The notes under the pieces were generated by a model. The model did no database searches. It was given only the letters and a program-made list of their open reading frames with translations, and had not been told where the DNA came from. The translations under genes and the position numbers were made by a program. From the NCBI GenBank assembly GCA_022777205.1, contig JALFGP010000068.1:1-33354 (forward strand): a stretch of DNA of 33,354 nt, given 5' to 3'. The number at the start of each line of letters is the position of its first letter. Within the stretch, counting starts at the first letter, position 1. The DNA is from Rikenellaceae bacterium. Its GTDB lineage: Bacteria; Bacteroidota; Bacteroidia; Bacteroidales; UBA932. Shown piece after piece: positions 14,860-24,266 of the stretch.

Positions 14860-16086
14860 TTACTCCACTTTAAAGTCGAACTGCTTGCCGTATTCTCGAA
14901 GTATAGCTAGGCGAATGCTCTTTTCTGTCAGATTATATACTGCGGACCACTGGGTCATAGAGGTCAGTTCCTCGCCAGGAGTCTGGGCTACGGATTGAAG
15001 CAGATTCATCGCCTCACTTTCGCTTAGGCTATAATTCTGGTCTTGCAAAGTGCTACGCATGATCTCGTATCGTTTTCTTCCGTGAGTAGAACCCCATCCG
15101 TCCAGATGACCTACCATAGAAGGGGAGACGTAGAAGTTGGTCACGCAACGCAGGGTGTCATTGGCTGTGCATACCCCCATTCTGTCAGGGGTCAAGGCAT
15201 TGTCTCCATAGCAATATTCTACGATGGCGTAGTTCCCAGTGGCATCGGCCATGAAGAAGTGATAGTTAGAGTAGCCTTGTTCAGTCGCCTCTGCAGGTGC
15301 GGTCTTGCCGTCGGTACTCATGTCCATATTGTAGCCCTTCAGCAGCCCTATGGCTTCTTTAACCGTGGAGGCCTTGTCGAGCAGCATCCTGATGGCGACT
15401 GTGGTGGCAATTTTTCCTTGGCCTTCCTTACTCTGAACCGTAGGTTTCTCTCTCAAAGCCAGCACTCCTATGGCGAAACCGTCTTCGTTGATACCGTCCA
15501 GGGCCGCATATGGCAAACCCATCAGCAGTGAAAGGTCGGTATTCTCGTCATACAGGAAACCTTTGCCATATCCCAAATTGATTCCGTCAACCATAGATAT
15601 GGATTTCTTGCCGCCTTTCGGAGCGGTGCGCACAAGAATTGCGGAAGTCGGAAGCAAGGTTTCCCCGTCCGAAGCGAAGTGCCTGAAGTCGTAATTGCGC
15701 CCCATCAGCCGGTCCTTGCCTGCCTTCTCGTCCACTGCGAATGCACTGCATCCTGCGCCATACTTGACTTCAGGAACTTTTGAGCCAAGGTCATCATACA
15801 GCAGATACGCGATATATTCGAACAGTGCTTGTGTTCCGCCAATATTTGACGCCAATACTTGATCCAATTTGTAATCTACGTCGTAATTGATCTCGAACAG
15901 GCGTCCTGTGCCATCCAGATCCTTGAGAGAGTGAATCATCGCGACTTTGTTTTCGTCGGTGATGTGTTTGGCATTGTAATAAGGGCCATTGCTTTTCTCT
16001 GACTCTTTTTTGCAGGAAACAGGGAGGAGGCTCAACATCGCCAATCCAATTGCGGACCACGCAATCAGTGAATTTTTACGTTTCAT
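14860..16086 (-). CDS. Lipoprotein of the choloylglycine hydrolase/C45 amidase superfamily
   Basis: A 408-residue Ntn-type amidohydrolase on a lipid anchor. The signal peptide ends in the lipobox LLPVSC (Cys25). The likely catalytic nucleophile is Cys113 in YGAGCSAFAV, followed by LMGRNYDF (Arg130, Asp133) and later RCVTNFYVSP, which match bile-salt hydrolase and C45 acyltransferase signatures. In such enzymes the Cys must become N-terminal, so about 88 residues between the lipidated Cys25 and Cys113 would act as a propeptide. Substrate unknown: bile-salt, N-acyl amino acid or other amides are possible. It starts behind a TACATTTG element and lies convergent with the gene remnants. Confidence 0.85.
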   Translation of the reverse strand: MKRKNSLIAWSAIGLAMLSLLPVSCKKESEKSNGPYYNAKHITDENKVAMIHSLKDLDGTGRLFEINYDVDYKLDQVLASNIGGTQALFEYIAYLLYDDLGSKVPEVKYGAGCSAFAVDEKAGKDRLMGRNYDFRHFASDGETLLPTSAILVRTAPKGGKKSISMVDGINLGYGKGFLYDENTDLSLLMGLPYAALDGINEDGFAIGVLALREKPTVQSKEGQGKIATTVAIRMLLDKASTVKEAIGLLKGYNMDMSTDGKTAPAEATEQGYSNYHFFMADATGNYAIVEYCYGDNALTPDRMGVCTANDTLRCVTNFYVSPSMVGHLDGWGSTHGRKRYEIMRSTLQDQNYSLSESEAMNLLQSVAQTPGEELTSMTQWSAVYNLTEKSIRLAILREYGKQFDFKVE

Positions 16087-16109
16087 AACTATGCGGTTTT
16101 ATCTCTTCG

Positions 16110-16117
16110 CAAATGTA
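16110..16117 (-). promoter_or_regulatory. -7 promoter element for the amidase lipoprotein gene
   Basis: TACATTTG on the minus strand matches TAnnTTTG, about 24 bases before the ATG at 16086. No good -33 TTTG at 18-20 bases is visible. Its presence between the rplQ end and this gene suggests the lipoprotein is transcribed separately from the ribosomal cluster. Confidence 0.45.
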
Positions 16118-16162
16118 CAAATAAATTGATTTTTTATATCGGAACAAAATACTTTTTGATTC

Positions 16163-16200
16163 CAATGCAAACAAGCCGGCTGGAGATTCCAGTCGGCTTG
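16163..16200 (-). terminator. Hairpin behind rplQ, copy 2 of a 38-base repeat
   Basis: This hairpin is 37/38 identical to 13790-13827. It lies 22 bases after the rplQ stop, where the ribosomal-protein operon should end, and on the minus strand is followed by TTTGCATTGG rather than a clean T run. The shared arms are AACAAGCCGGCTGG and CCAGTCGGCTTG. Confidence 0.6.
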
Positions 16201-16222
16201 CTTATCAATATGTCCGGCAGAA

Positions 16223-16729
16223 TTATTCTGCTGCTGCTTCGGTTGCAGGGGCCTCGGTTGCCGGTGCTTCTGCTGGAGTTTCTGCTGCAGGAGCAGCTTC
16301 AGCCTTCTTTGCACGGCTGCGGCGGGTTGATTTCTTGGCCTCTTTCTTCACAGTTGAAGCGAGAGCTGCCTCATTGAAGTCAACAAGCTCGATAAGAGCC
16401 ATATCTGCACCGTCTCCCTGACGGAATCCTGTCTTGAGTACTCTGGTGTATCCGCCCGGACGCTCTGAAATCTTCGGAGCAATAGTGCGGAAGAGCTCTG
16501 TAACAGCCTCCTTGCTCTTCAGGTAGCTGAAGACAGTACGGCGGGAAGCAGTTGAGTCGTCCTTGGACTTGGTGATGAGAGGTTCAACGTAAGACTGCAG
16601 AGCCTTTGCCTTTGCTACAGTGGTCTGAATCCTCTTGTTGAGAATCAGAGACGTAGCCATATTGGCGAGGAGTGCCTTGCGGTGTCCGCTCTTGCGACCA
16701 AGGTGATTGATTGCCTTATTGTGTCTCAT
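16223..16729 (-). CDS. rplQ: 50S ribosomal protein L17
   Basis: L17 lies at the exit region of the 50S subunit. The N-terminal [20 protein letters not shown] and the later [20 protein letters not shown] are diagnostic. At 168 residues it is longer than the roughly 120-residue E. coli form because of a C-terminal Lys/Arg stretch ([17 protein letters not shown]) followed by an Ala/Glu/Pro/Thr-rich tail, as in other Bacteroidota. It is the last gene of the cluster, 3 bases after rpoA. Confidence 0.97.
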   Translation of the reverse strand: MRHNKAINHLGRKSGHRKALLANMATSLILNKRIQTTVAKAKALQSYVEPLITKSKDDSTASRRTVFSYLKSKEAVTELFRTIAPKISERPGGYTRVLKTGFRQGDGADMALIELVDFNEAALASTVKKEAKKSTRRSRAKKAEAAPAAETPAEAPATEAPATEAAAE

Positions 16730-16732
16730 ACT

Positions 16733-17740
16733 TTATAGGTTCTTTTTCTTTGGTTCAATATTATACTTGGTGACATCCATACCGAATGACAACTTCATCT
16801 TTTCCACGAGAAGGTCGATTTCGTTGAGGGACTTCCTTCCGAAGTTTCTGAACTTCATCAACTCTGCCCTTGAATAGCTTACGAGGTCTGCGAAGGTGTC
16901 GATGTCGGCAGCCTTGAGGCAGTTGTAAGCTCTGACTGAAAGCCCCATATCGGAAAGTTTAGTCAGAAGAAGGTGTCTCATATGGAGCGACTCCTCGTCA
17001 AGCTCTTTTGCATCGGACTCGACTGTGCTCTCGAGAGCAAGCTTCTTGTCGTCAGTGAACAGCTTGAAGTGGTAGATAAGGATGCTGGCAGCTTCCTGAA
17101 GAGCCATATTCGGAGTGATTGAGCCGTCTGTAGTAATCTCAAGGTTCAATTTCTCATAGTCGGTCTTCTGCTCGACACGCCAGTTCTCCACTGTCCAGTT
17201 GACATTGCGGATAGGGGTGTAGATTGCATCCACCGGAATGGTTCCGATTGGAGTGTTCTCATCCCTGTTGTCGTCAGCCGGCACAAATCCACGACCCTTG
17301 GAAACCGTCAGGGAGATTTCGAGTTTCACTGATGGCTCAAGTGTGCAGATGTGGAGGTCCGGATTCAACACCGTGAAAGAAGACAATCCCTTTGAGATTT
17401 CCTCAGCGGTGAATTCTTGTTTGCCGCTGATGACAATGTTTGCCACCTCGGAATCCACAGTCTCAACCATCCTCTTGAAACGAACCTGCTTGAGGTTGAG
17501 GATGATGTCCTGCATTCCCTCAACCACACCCGGAATGGTGGCGAACTCCTGGTTTACACCTGAAATCCTGATTGAGTTGATAGCAAAACCCTCTAATGAA
17601 GACAGGAGGATACGTCTGAGGGCGTTACCGATGGTCTGTCCGTAGCCAGGCTCCAATGGCCTGAACTCGAAGCGTCCGACGGTATCGGTACCTTCAAGCA
17701 TAATCACCTTGTCCGGTTTCTGAAATGCTAAGATTGCCAT
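16733..17740 (-). CDS. rpoA: RNA polymerase alpha subunit
   Basis: Alpha forms the dimer on which RNA polymerase assembles. The N-terminal domain shows [20 protein letters not shown] and [18 protein letters not shown], and the C-terminal domain [19 protein letters not shown] and [18 protein letters not shown], the helix-hairpin-helix part that touches DNA and regulators. The 335 residues match the family. It is placed between rpsD and rplQ as in the classical alpha operon. Confidence 0.98.
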   Translation of the reverse strand: MAILAFQKPDKVIMLEGTDTVGRFEFRPLEPGYGQTIGNALRRILLSSLEGFAINSIRISGVNQEFATIPGVVEGMQDIILNLKQVRFKRMVETVDSEVANIVISGKQEFTAEEISKGLSSFTVLNPDLHICTLEPSVKLEISLTVSKGRGFVPADDNRDENTPIGTIPVDAIYTPIRNVNWTVENWRVEQKTDYEKLNLEITTDGSITPNMALQEAASILIYHFKLFTDDKKLALESTVESDAKELDEESLHMRHLLLTKLSDMGLSVRAYNCLKAADIDTFADLVSYSRAELMKFRNFGRKSLNEIDLLVEKMKLSFGMDVTKYNIEPKKKNL

Positions 17741-17761
17741 AATGCTTCTGGTGTTTAAAGA

Positions 17762-18364
17762 TTACTTAGAGTACAACTCGACGATGAGCTGCTCGTTGAT
17801 TGTCTCAGGGATTTCCTCGCGTACAGGAACGTTGAGGTATTTACCTGTGAGAGTCTTCGGGTCAAACTCGAGCCAGGAATATCTGGCTGCGGAAGCTGCG
17901 CTCCTTGTAATAACCTCAAGGCTCCTTGACCTCTCCCTTACAGAAATCACATCGCCAGGCTTCACGATAGCGGAAGGAATGTTGCAAACCTCTCCGTTGA
18001 GCTTGATGTGGCAGTGTGTTACGAGCTGACGTGCAGCTGCCCTTGTAGGGGCAATGCCAAGACGGTAAACGATGTTGTCCAGACGGGATTCAAGAAGGAA
18101 GATAAGATTCTCACCCTTCTGACCCTTCATTCTGGAAGCCTTCTCGTAAAGGTTGCGGAACTGTCTTTCAAGAAGTCCGTAGGTGTACTTTACTTTCTGC
18201 TTCTCCTTGAGCTGGGTACCGTACTCTGATTTTTTCTTTCTCTTGCTTGCGAGACCGTGCTGTCCCGGAGGGAAGTTTCTCTTTTCGAAATCCTTATCAG
18301 TTCCGAAGATCGGCTCGCCGAATTTACGTGCAATTTTGGTGCTTGGTCCAATATATCTTGCCAT
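17762..18364 (-). CDS. rpsD: 30S ribosomal protein S4
   Basis: S4 is an early 16S rRNA binder and in many bacteria represses its own operon. [28 protein letters not shown] and the S4 domain [20 protein letters not shown] identify it; 200 residues is standard, and the N-terminal zinc cysteines of some S4 proteins are absent. The ATG is preceded by AAAGGAGA, one of few clear Shine-Dalgarno sites here. Confidence 0.97.
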   Translation of the reverse strand: MARYIGPSTKIARKFGEPIFGTDKDFEKRNFPPGQHGLASKRKKKSEYGTQLKEKQKVKYTYGLLERQFRNLYEKASRMKGQKGENLIFLLESRLDNIVYRLGIAPTRAAARQLVTHCHIKLNGEVCNIPSAIVKPGDVISVRERSRSLEVITRSAASAARYSWLEFDPKTLTGKYLNVPVREEIPETINEQLIVELYSK

Positions 18365-18398
18365 AGTAATTCTCCTTTAGATTGTAAACTGACTAAAA

Positions 18399-18788
18399 TT
18401 AAACTTTACGATGGCCCTTAGGACGACATCCGTTGTGCGGCATAGGAGTAACGTCGATAATCTCGGTTACCTCAATTCCGGCACCGTGGATAGTCCTGAT
18501 AGCTGACTCACGTCCCGCTCCCGGACCTTTCACATAAGCCTTGACCTTGCGAAGTCCGAGGTCATAGGCAGTCTTTGCACAATCCTCGGCTGCAACCTGA
18601 GCTGCGTAAGGAGTGTTCTTCTTTGAGCCCCTGAAACCGCTCTTTCCTGCAGATGACCAGCTGATAACCTGGCCCTGGCTGTTGGTCAGGGAAATGATAA
18701 CGTTGTTGAAGGTTGATGAAATATGAGCCTCGCCACAAGCGTCAACCTTGACAACTCTCTTTTTTGTTGTTGTTGTTTTCTTTGCCAT
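18399..18788 (-). CDS. rpsK: 30S ribosomal protein S11
   Basis: S11 sits on the platform of the small subunit near the mRNA exit. [38 protein letters not shown] and [18 protein letters not shown] at the end are conserved. Its 129 residues are standard, with a basic Thr/Lys N-terminus ([14 protein letters not shown]). It lies 10 bases after rpsM. Confidence 0.97.
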   Translation of the reverse strand: MAKKTTTTKKRVVKVDACGEAHISSTFNNVIISLTNSQGQVISWSSAGKSGFRGSKKNTPYAAQVAAEDCAKTAYDLGLRKVKAYVKGPGAGRESAIRTIHGAGIEVTEIIDVTPMPHNGCRPKGHRKV

Positions 18789-18798
18789 AATTCATCGA

Positions 18799-19176
18799 CT
18801 ATTTGGTTGCCTTCTTCTTGTTTGCAACGGTTTTCTTCTTACCCTTTCTGGTACGGGCGTTATTCTTGGTGCTCTGTCCGCGAACAGGGAGACCGAGACG
18901 GTGACGGATTCCTCTGTAGCAACCGATATCCATAAGACGCTTGATGTTCATCTGGATGGTTGAACGGAGTTCTCCTTCGATTTTGTACTCGTTGGCGATG
19001 ACGCTACGGATGCCCGCAATCTGCTCATCGTTCCAATCACCGCACTTGATGTTATAATCGATGTCCAACTCAGAAAGAATTTTCCTTGCTGAGCTTCGGC
19101 CGATTCCGAAGATATAGGTAAGTCCTATCTCTCCCCTTTTGTTGTTAGGTAAATCAACACCGGCTATTCTTGCCAT
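18799..19176 (-). CDS. rpsM: 30S ribosomal protein S13
   Basis: S13 contacts the 50S subunit and P-site tRNA in the head. [33 protein letters not shown], and [20 protein letters not shown] are diagnostic. The 125 residues end in a very basic tail ([16 protein letters not shown]), expected to reach the P-site tRNA. It is the first large gene of the alpha operon, 35 bases after rpmJ. Confidence 0.97.
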   Translation of the reverse strand: MARIAGVDLPNNKRGEIGLTYIFGIGRSSARKILSELDIDYNIKCGDWNDEQIAGIRSVIANEYKIEGELRSTIQMNIKRLMDIGCYRGIRHRLGLPVRGQSTKNNARTRKGKKKTVANKKKATK

Positions 19177-19211
19177 AACTATCTATACTTAAATTGTTAA
19201 CAAATCAGTGA

Positions 19212-19328
19212 TTATCCCTGGCGCATCTTGAACTTAGGGTTCTTCTTGCAAATCACGTAGAGACGGCCTTTGCGCTTTACGATCTTGCAGTCCTCGCTGC
19301 GCTTCTTTATGGATGTTTTAACTTTCAT
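19212..19328 (-). CDS. rpmJ: 50S ribosomal protein L36
   Basis: A 38-residue protein beginning [15 protein letters not shown] and ending [15 protein letters not shown], the typical start and end of L36. The usual zinc set is Cys11, Cys14, Cys27 and a His; here position 11 is Ser and the His is replaced by Phe33, leaving only Cys14 and Cys27, so it probably does not bind zinc. It lies between infA and rpsM, its normal place. Confidence 0.93.
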   Translation of the reverse strand: MKVKTSIKKRSEDCKIVKRKGRLYVICKKNPKFKMRQG

Positions 19329-19339
19329 AACTAAAGCTT

Positions 19340-19558
19340 TTATTTATATCTGAAAGAAATTCTTCCTTTTGACAAATCATAAGGTGACATTTCAACCCTG
19401 ACCTTGTCCCCGGGCAGAATCTTGATGTAGTTCATCCTCATCTTTCCGGAAATGTGGGCGATGATGACGTGACCATTCTCAAGCTCGACCTTGAACATAG
19501 CATTCGGCAGAGTCTCAATGATAACGCCTTCCTGTTCAATTGCTGATTGTTTCGGCAT
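19340..19558 (-). CDS. infA: Translation initiation factor IF-1
   Basis: IF-1 is the small OB-fold factor that blocks the A site during initiation. [40 protein letters not shown] and [20 protein letters not shown] cover nearly the whole 72-residue protein, which is full length. It lies between map and rpmJ, as is common outside proteobacteria. Confidence 0.97.
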   Translation of the reverse strand: MPKQSAIEQEGVIIETLPNAMFKVELENGHVIIAHISGKMRMNYIKILPGDKVRVEMSPYDLSKGRISFRYK

Positions 19559-19585
19559 AAAATATCACATTAAAATTTACAAAAA

Positions 19586-20347
19586 CTAACACTCGATAAA
19601 ATCAAAGGTCGAAAGTTGCTCAGCGTGGCCTTTACGGACAACAACCGTAAGCTCGAAGTGTGCTGCATTCTTATGATCAGCTGTCCTTACAGCCCAGCCG
19701 TTCTTGTCCAAGTACACACTTTTGGATCCGGCATTGATCATAGGTTCTATGCAGATTGTCATTCCGTTGCGGAGCTTTGGACCCTGACCCTTTCTCCCGT
19801 AATTGGGAACTCCCGGGGCTTCGTGCATCCTGGTTCCTATACCGTGGCCTTCCAGCTCACGGACAACTGAAAATCCGAACGACTCTGCGTACGACTGTAC
19901 CGCGTGTCCGATGTCACCCACCCTGTTTCCGTCAACAGCCGCCGCAATGCCCTCATAGAGGGATGCTTTGGTCACTTCCAGGAGTTTGGCAGTCTCTGGA
20001 TCCACCTCGCCGACAGCGAAGGTGTATGCTGAGTCGCCATTGTAACCCTTGTAGTAGGTTCCGCAATCCACTGAAACGATGTCTCCATCCTTAAGGACGT
20101 AGTCTGACGGGAAACCGTGGACCACGACATCGTTTACAGAGATGCAGAGCGCTGCCGGAAAACCGTCATATCCGAGGAAACTCGGCACTGCGCCGTGGTC
20201 GCGGATGAAAGTCTCAGCCACCCTGTTCAACTCCAGTGTTGTCACACCCGGGGCGATGATCTTTCCGACCTCTGCCAATGTACGGGAAACGAGTATCCCG
20301 TTTTCCTTCATCAGCAGTATTTCCTCTTCTGTTTTCGGTGCTACCAT
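19586..20347 (-). CDS. map: Methionine aminopeptidase, type I
   Basis: Map removes the first Met from nascent proteins. The five metal ligands are visible: two Asp in VSVDCGTYYKGYNGDSAYTF, His in GHGIGTRMHEAPGVPNYG, Glu in MTICIEPM and Glu in AHFELTVVV. At 253 residues it matches the bacterial type I enzyme without the N-terminal zinc extension. Its position between secY and infA is the usual one. Confidence 0.97.
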   Translation of the reverse strand: MVAPKTEEEILLMKENGILVSRTLAEVGKIIAPGVTTLELNRVAETFIRDHGAVPSFLGYDGFPAALCISVNDVVVHGFPSDYVLKDGDIVSVDCGTYYKGYNGDSAYTFAVGEVDPETAKLLEVTKASLYEGIAAAVDGNRVGDIGHAVQSYAESFGFSVVRELEGHGIGTRMHEAPGVPNYGRKGQGPKLRNGMTICIEPMINAGSKSVYLDKNGWAVRTADHKNAAHFELTVVVRKGHAEQLSTFDFIEC

Positions 20348-20368
20348 CTTCTTCGACTTTAATCAAGA

Positions 20369-21706
20369 TTACATACCTGAACGTCCTTTCAGACGACCGG
20401 TCTTCATCAGTCCGTCATAATGACGCATCAAAAGATAGCTTTCAATCTGCTGGAGGGTGTCAAGCACAACTCCCACGAGAATCAGGAGGGATGTACCTCC
20501 ATAGAAGCTCGCGAACTTGTTGTTGACTCCGAGCAGGATTGCAAATGCCGGGAGAATTGCGATGAAGGCAAGGAAGACTGAACCCGGAAGAGTTACTCTT
20601 GACATAATGGAGTCAAGATACTCAACGGTTTTCTTTCCAGGCTTCACTCCCGGGATGAATCCGCCGTTCTTGCGCATATCTTCAGCCATCATAGTCGGAT
20701 TGACGGTGACAGCAGTGTAGAAGAATGTAAAAATGATGACAAGAAAAGCGAAGACCAGATTGTACCATACTCCAGTGTAGTCACTGAACACAGCTGCAAG
20801 ACCCCTCGTTGCATCAAAGCGCGAGAAGATGAGCGGGAAGAGCATAAGAGCCTGTGCGAAGATGATTGGCATCACGCCGGCTGCATTGATCTTCATAGGT
20901 ATGTACTGGCGCACTCCACCGTACTGTTTGTTTCCAACTACCCTCTTTGCGTACTGTACAGGAACTTTCCTGACTGCCTGAACGAGAGCGATTGCCGCGA
21001 TGAATACGAAGAAGAGAACTATCAACTCGAAGATGAGCAGAACTGCTCCACCGAGTGAAGTTCCGAGCTTCGCAGTGACTTCGGCAGTGAGGGCGAATGG
21101 AAGACGGGCAATGATACCCACCATAATGATGAGTGAAATACCGTTTCCTATTCCGCGGTCAGTTATTCTTTCGCCGAGCCACATCACGAACATCGTACCT
21201 CCGATAAGGATGAGTGTGGAAACAAGGTTGAACCAGAAGTTTGACCAGCCGAGCTGGTTTACAGCTACGAACGCACTCGCAGGTACCTGCTGGTGCAAAG
21301 CAGCCATATAGGCAGGACCCTGGATGCAGAGAATCAGTATGGTCAGATACCTGGTGTACTGATTCATCTTCCTGTGTCCGCTTTCGCCCTCCATCTGCAA
21401 CTTGCGGAAGTAAGGTACGAAAACACCAAGAAGCTGGATGACGATGGAAGCCGAGATGTACGGCATCACACCCAGCGCAAAGATTGAAGCGTTTCCGAAA
21501 GCTCCGCCGGAGAACATGTCAAGAAGGCCTACGAGACCCTCCTGAGCGAAGTCCTGCATATTGGCAAGCTGGGAAGCGTCTATGCCCGGAAGCACTATGA
21601 AGCTTCCGAGACGATAGACCAGCAGGAGAAGGAGAGTGTAACCTATCCTGTTCCTGAGCTCCTCAATCTTGAAGATATTCTTGATTGTCTGAATGAACTT
21701 CTTCAT
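20369..21706 (-). CDS. secY: Protein translocase channel SecY
   Basis: SecY is the ten-helix membrane channel for protein export and insertion. The 445-residue sequence starts with the amphipathic KKFIQTIKNIFKIEELRNRI and shows the plug/TM2 region SGGAFGNASIFALGVMPYIS, a long TM5-6 section, and the loop MAEDMRKNGGFIPGVKPGK. Its ATG overlaps the stop of rplO by one base, coupling the two. Confidence 0.97.
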   Translation of the reverse strand: MKKFIQTIKNIFKIEELRNRIGYTLLLLLVYRLGSFIVLPGIDASQLANMQDFAQEGLVGLLDMFSGGAFGNASIFALGVMPYISASIVIQLLGVFVPYFRKLQMEGESGHRKMNQYTRYLTILILCIQGPAYMAALHQQVPASAFVAVNQLGWSNFWFNLVSTLILIGGTMFVMWLGERITDRGIGNGISLIIMVGIIARLPFALTAEVTAKLGTSLGGAVLLIFELIVLFFVFIAAIALVQAVRKVPVQYAKRVVGNKQYGGVRQYIPMKINAAGVMPIIFAQALMLFPLIFSRFDATRGLAAVFSDYTGVWYNLVFAFLVIIFTFFYTAVTVNPTMMAEDMRKNGGFIPGVKPGKKTVEYLDSIMSRVTLPGSVFLAFIAILPAFAILLGVNNKFASFYGGTSLLILVGVVLDTLQQIESYLLMRHYDGLMKTGRLKGRSGM

Positions 21707-22155
21707 TATTTCAGAGTATTAGCTTTTCCGCCTGCTGCTTCAATTTTTGCAATGGCGGATTTTGAAAATGCGTTTGCAGTCACTTCAACAGCCTTGGTGA
21801 GAGTGCCGTTGCCGAGAATCTTCACAAGGTCGTTCCTTCCGGCGTAGCCTGCCTCACGGATTGCGTCGAGAGTAATCACGCTGAGGTTGTTCTCAGTTGC
21901 GATAAGCTCGAGCACGTCAACGTTGATAGCCTTGTACTCCACACGGTTAGGATTGGTGAAGCCGAATTTCGGAAGACGTCTCTGAATAGGCATCTGACCG
22001 CCTTCGAATCCAGTTTTGCGTGAGTAACCGGAACGAGCCTGTGCTCCCTTGTGTCCACGGGTAGATGTTCCACCGTGTCCTGAGCCTTCGCCGCGTCCGA
22101 TTCTTTTCTCCCTGCCCCTGGAACCTGCTGCAGGTGTCAAATTGTTCAATTTCAT
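21706..22155 (-). CDS. rplO: 50S ribosomal protein L15
   Basis: L15 is an internal 50S assembly protein. The Gly/Arg-rich N-terminus (GSRGREKRIGRGEGSGHGG) and GFEGGQMPIQRRLPKFGFTN are diagnostic; 149 residues is standard. A canonical Shine-Dalgarno AAGGAGG (22164-22170 read on the minus strand) lies 8 bases before the ATG and overlaps the rpmD stop codon, suggesting coupled translation. Confidence 0.97.
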   Translation of the reverse strand: MKLNNLTPAAGSRGREKRIGRGEGSGHGGTSTRGHKGAQARSGYSRKTGFEGGQMPIQRRLPKFGFTNPNRVEYKAINVDVLELIATENNLSVITLDAIREAGYAGRNDLVKILGNGTLTKAVEVTANAFSKSAIAKIEAAGGKANTLK

Positions 22156-22168
22156 ATTCTGTCCCTCC

Positions 22169-22351
22169 TTATTTTACTTCTTCAACAGTTACCAGGTGCT
22201 GAACCTTCTCGATCATACCCTTGCTTACAGGGTTGAGCTCGACTTCTACGCTCTGGTGAATTCTGTGGATTCCGAGAGAAGCAAGATTTGCGATCTGCCT
22301 CTTGGTGGCTCCGCTTCTGCTCTTGATCTGGGTGATTTTTACTTTTGCCAT
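22169..22351 (-). CDS. rpmD: 50S ribosomal protein L30
   Basis: A 60-residue L30 with AKVKITQIKSRSGATKRQI and LHRIHQSVEV-type segments (here LGIHRIHQSVEVELNP). It has the short bacterial length. Its ATG follows AAGGAGG (22361-22367) that overlaps the end of rpsE. It sits between rpsE and rplO as in the spc operon of E. coli. Confidence 0.96.
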   Translation of the reverse strand: MAKVKITQIKSRSGATKRQIANLASLGIHRIHQSVEVELNPVSKGMIEKVQHLVTVEEVK

Positions 22352-22365
22352 AATTGTGAGCCTCC

Positions 22366-22884
22366 TTAACCTTTAAATACTCTACTCATCGGAATACCGC
22401 GGAGACCCGCTACAGTGTAGGCGTCACGCATCTCAGTAAGAGCTGCAACTGTTGCCTTGACGAGGTTGTGAGGGTTGGATGAACCCTTTGACTTCGCAAG
22501 CACGTTGTGGATTCCCACTGACTCGAAAACTACACGCATCGCACCACCGGCCTTTACTCCGGTACCTGGAGCTGCAGGTTTCATAAACACACGCGCACCA
22601 CCGAACTTGGCTTCCTGCTCGTGAGGAATAGTGTGGTTGAGAACCGGAACCTTCACAAGGTTCTTCTTTGCATCTTCCACGCCCTTTGAAATTGCAGTGG
22701 TGACCTCGTTGGCTTTGCCAAGACCATAACCTACAACGCCGTTCTCGTCACCAACTACAACAATGGCTGCAAAGCTGAAGTGACGACCACCCTTGGTAAC
22801 CTTGGTTACTCTCTGGATGGCAACGAGTCTGTCCTTGAGCTCAAGGTCAGATGTCTTTACTTTCTTAACATTTGTATTTGCCAT
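22366..22884 (-). CDS. rpsE: 30S ribosomal protein S5
   Basis: S5 lies at the mRNA entry and affects decoding accuracy. [20 protein letters not shown], the [20 protein letters not shown] strand pair, and [20 protein letters not shown] are typical. At 172 residues it is close to the E. coli length of 167. No strong Shine-Dalgarno is visible before its ATG. Confidence 0.97.
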   Translation of the reverse strand: MANTNVKKVKTSDLELKDRLVAIQRVTKVTKGGRHFSFAAIVVVGDENGVVGYGLGKANEVTTAISKGVEDAKKNLVKVPVLNHTIPHEQEAKFGGARVFMKPAAPGTGVKAGGAMRVVFESVGIHNVLAKSKGSSNPHNLVKATVAALTEMRDAYTVAGLRGIPMSRVFKG

Positions 22885-22896
22885 AGTCTTTACTTT

Positions 22897-23259
22897 TTAG
22901 AATATGAGGCCGCCTTCACGGGCGCCATCTGCCAAACTTTTAACCCTACCGTGATAGAGATAACCGCCACGGTCAAATGAGATGGTGGTGATACCCTTGG
23001 CAAGCGCACGCTCGGCAATCTTCTTGCCTACGAGTGCTGCAGCCTCAACTCCTGTCTTGCCCTTGCAATCCACGATAAGTTCCTTGTCGTTTGATGCAGC
23101 GGCTGCAAGAGTTACACCTTTGAGGTCATCGATAACCTGTGCGTAGATCTGCTTGTTGCTTCTGAACACAACAAGACGAGGCCTTTCAGCAGTACCATTG
23201 ACGACCTTGCGGATACGGTAGTGAATTCTCTTTCTTCTTTCAATTTTATTCAATGCCAT
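22897..23259 (-). CDS. rplR: 50S ribosomal protein L18
   Basis: L18 binds 5S rRNA with L5 and L25. [39 protein letters not shown] and [20 protein letters not shown] are conserved. The 120 residues are standard. The ATG is preceded by GGAGG at a workable distance. Confidence 0.97.
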   Translation of the reverse strand: MALNKIERRKRIHYRIRKVVNGTAERPRLVVFRSNKQIYAQVIDDLKGVTLAAAASNDKELIVDCKGKTGVEAAALVGKKIAERALAKGITTISFDRGGYLYHGRVKSLADGAREGGLIF

Positions 23260-23273
23260 AACTTAGTCCTCCA

Positions 23274-23834
23274 TTATTTAGCGCCTGCTGACTTACCTGC
23301 CTTGCGACGAAGTGTCTCGCCTACGAACTTGATACCCTTACCCTTGTATGGTTCAGGCTTGCGGAATGAGCGGATTTTCGCAGCAACCTGTCCGAGAAGC
23401 TGTTTGTCGCAGCTCTTGAGAACGAGCACCGGATTGGCACCCTTCTTCACAGGTTCAGCCTCAGCCTTGATTTCGACCGGAAGCATCATATGAATCTCGT
23501 GTGAGAAACCGAGTGCGAAAACGAGCATCTGGCCCGCTACGTCCACACGGTAACCGACACCGACAAGTTCCTGCTTAACAGTATATCCTTCTGAAACACC
23601 TACCACCATATTGTGGATGAGCGCACGGTAAAGACCGTGAAGAGAACGGTGACGAGGAAGATCTGTCGGACGAGTCAATTTAACAACATTGTCCTCAACG
23701 GTAACAGTGATGTCTGCGTCAACTTTCTGACTCAGCTGTCCGAGAGGTCCTTTAACCTTCACCACGTTTCCGGCAGCAACCTCTACGGTCACACCGGCTG
23801 GAAGGTTTACAGGCAATTTACCAATTCTTGACAT
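23274..23834 (-). CDS. rplF: 50S ribosomal protein L6
   Basis: L6 lies near the factor-binding site of the 50S subunit. MSRIGKLPVNLPAGVTVEV, the strand VKVKGPLGQLSQKV, HNMVVGVSEGYTVKQELVGV and IRSFRKPEPYKGKGIKF are diagnostic. At 186 residues it is slightly longer than E. coli L6 (177). It is 18 bases after rpsH. Confidence 0.97.
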   Translation of the reverse strand: MSRIGKLPVNLPAGVTVEVAAGNVVKVKGPLGQLSQKVDADITVTVEDNVVKLTRPTDLPRHRSLHGLYRALIHNMVVGVSEGYTVKQELVGVGYRVDVAGQMLVFALGFSHEIHMMLPVEIKAEAEPVKKGANPVLVLKSCDKQLLGQVAAKIRSFRKPEPYKGKGIKFVGETLRRKAGKSAGAK

Positions 23835-23852
23835 TATTCGATAGTTTTTAGA

Positions 23853-24248
23853 TTAATAAACATAGCACAGTACCTCGCCTCCAACGTTCAGGTCCTTAGC
23901 CTCTTTGTCGGTGATGATTCCCTTGGAAGTGGAAATAATCGCGATTCCGAGTCCGTTCAGGACACGTGGAAGGTTCTCAACATCCACATACTTTCTGAGA
24001 CCCGGCCTTGAAATGCGCTCTATGCACTTAACGGCTGCGGTCTTGGTCTGAGGATGGTACTTCAGAGCAATTTTGATTGTGTTGAAAGGAGTGCCTTCAA
24101 CTACCTTGTAGCTGAGGATGTAACCTTTCTCGCAAAGGATCTTGGTGATTGCGAGTTTCATCTTGGAAGACGGAACCTCGACAATCTTCTTGCCTACTGC
24201 ATAGGCATTGCGGACCCTTGTAAGATAATCTGCAATTGGATCAGTCAT
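23853..24248 (-). CDS. rpsH: 30S ribosomal protein S8
   Basis: S8 binds the central domain of 16S rRNA and in E. coli is the translational repressor of the spc operon. MTDPIADYLTRVRNAYAVG and the C-terminal ISTSKGIITDKEAKDLNVGG match; 131 residues is standard. It follows the longest gap inside the cluster (86 bases), which holds a hairpin that could be a regulatory site. Confidence 0.97.
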   Translation of the reverse strand: MTDPIADYLTRVRNAYAVGKKIVEVPSSKMKLAITKILCEKGYILSYKVVEGTPFNTIKIALKYHPQTKTAAVKCIERISRPGLRKYVDVENLPRVLNGLGIAIISTSKGIITDKEAKDLNVGGEVLCYVY

Positions 24249-24266
24249 TTTTTAATCCTTTTTTGT

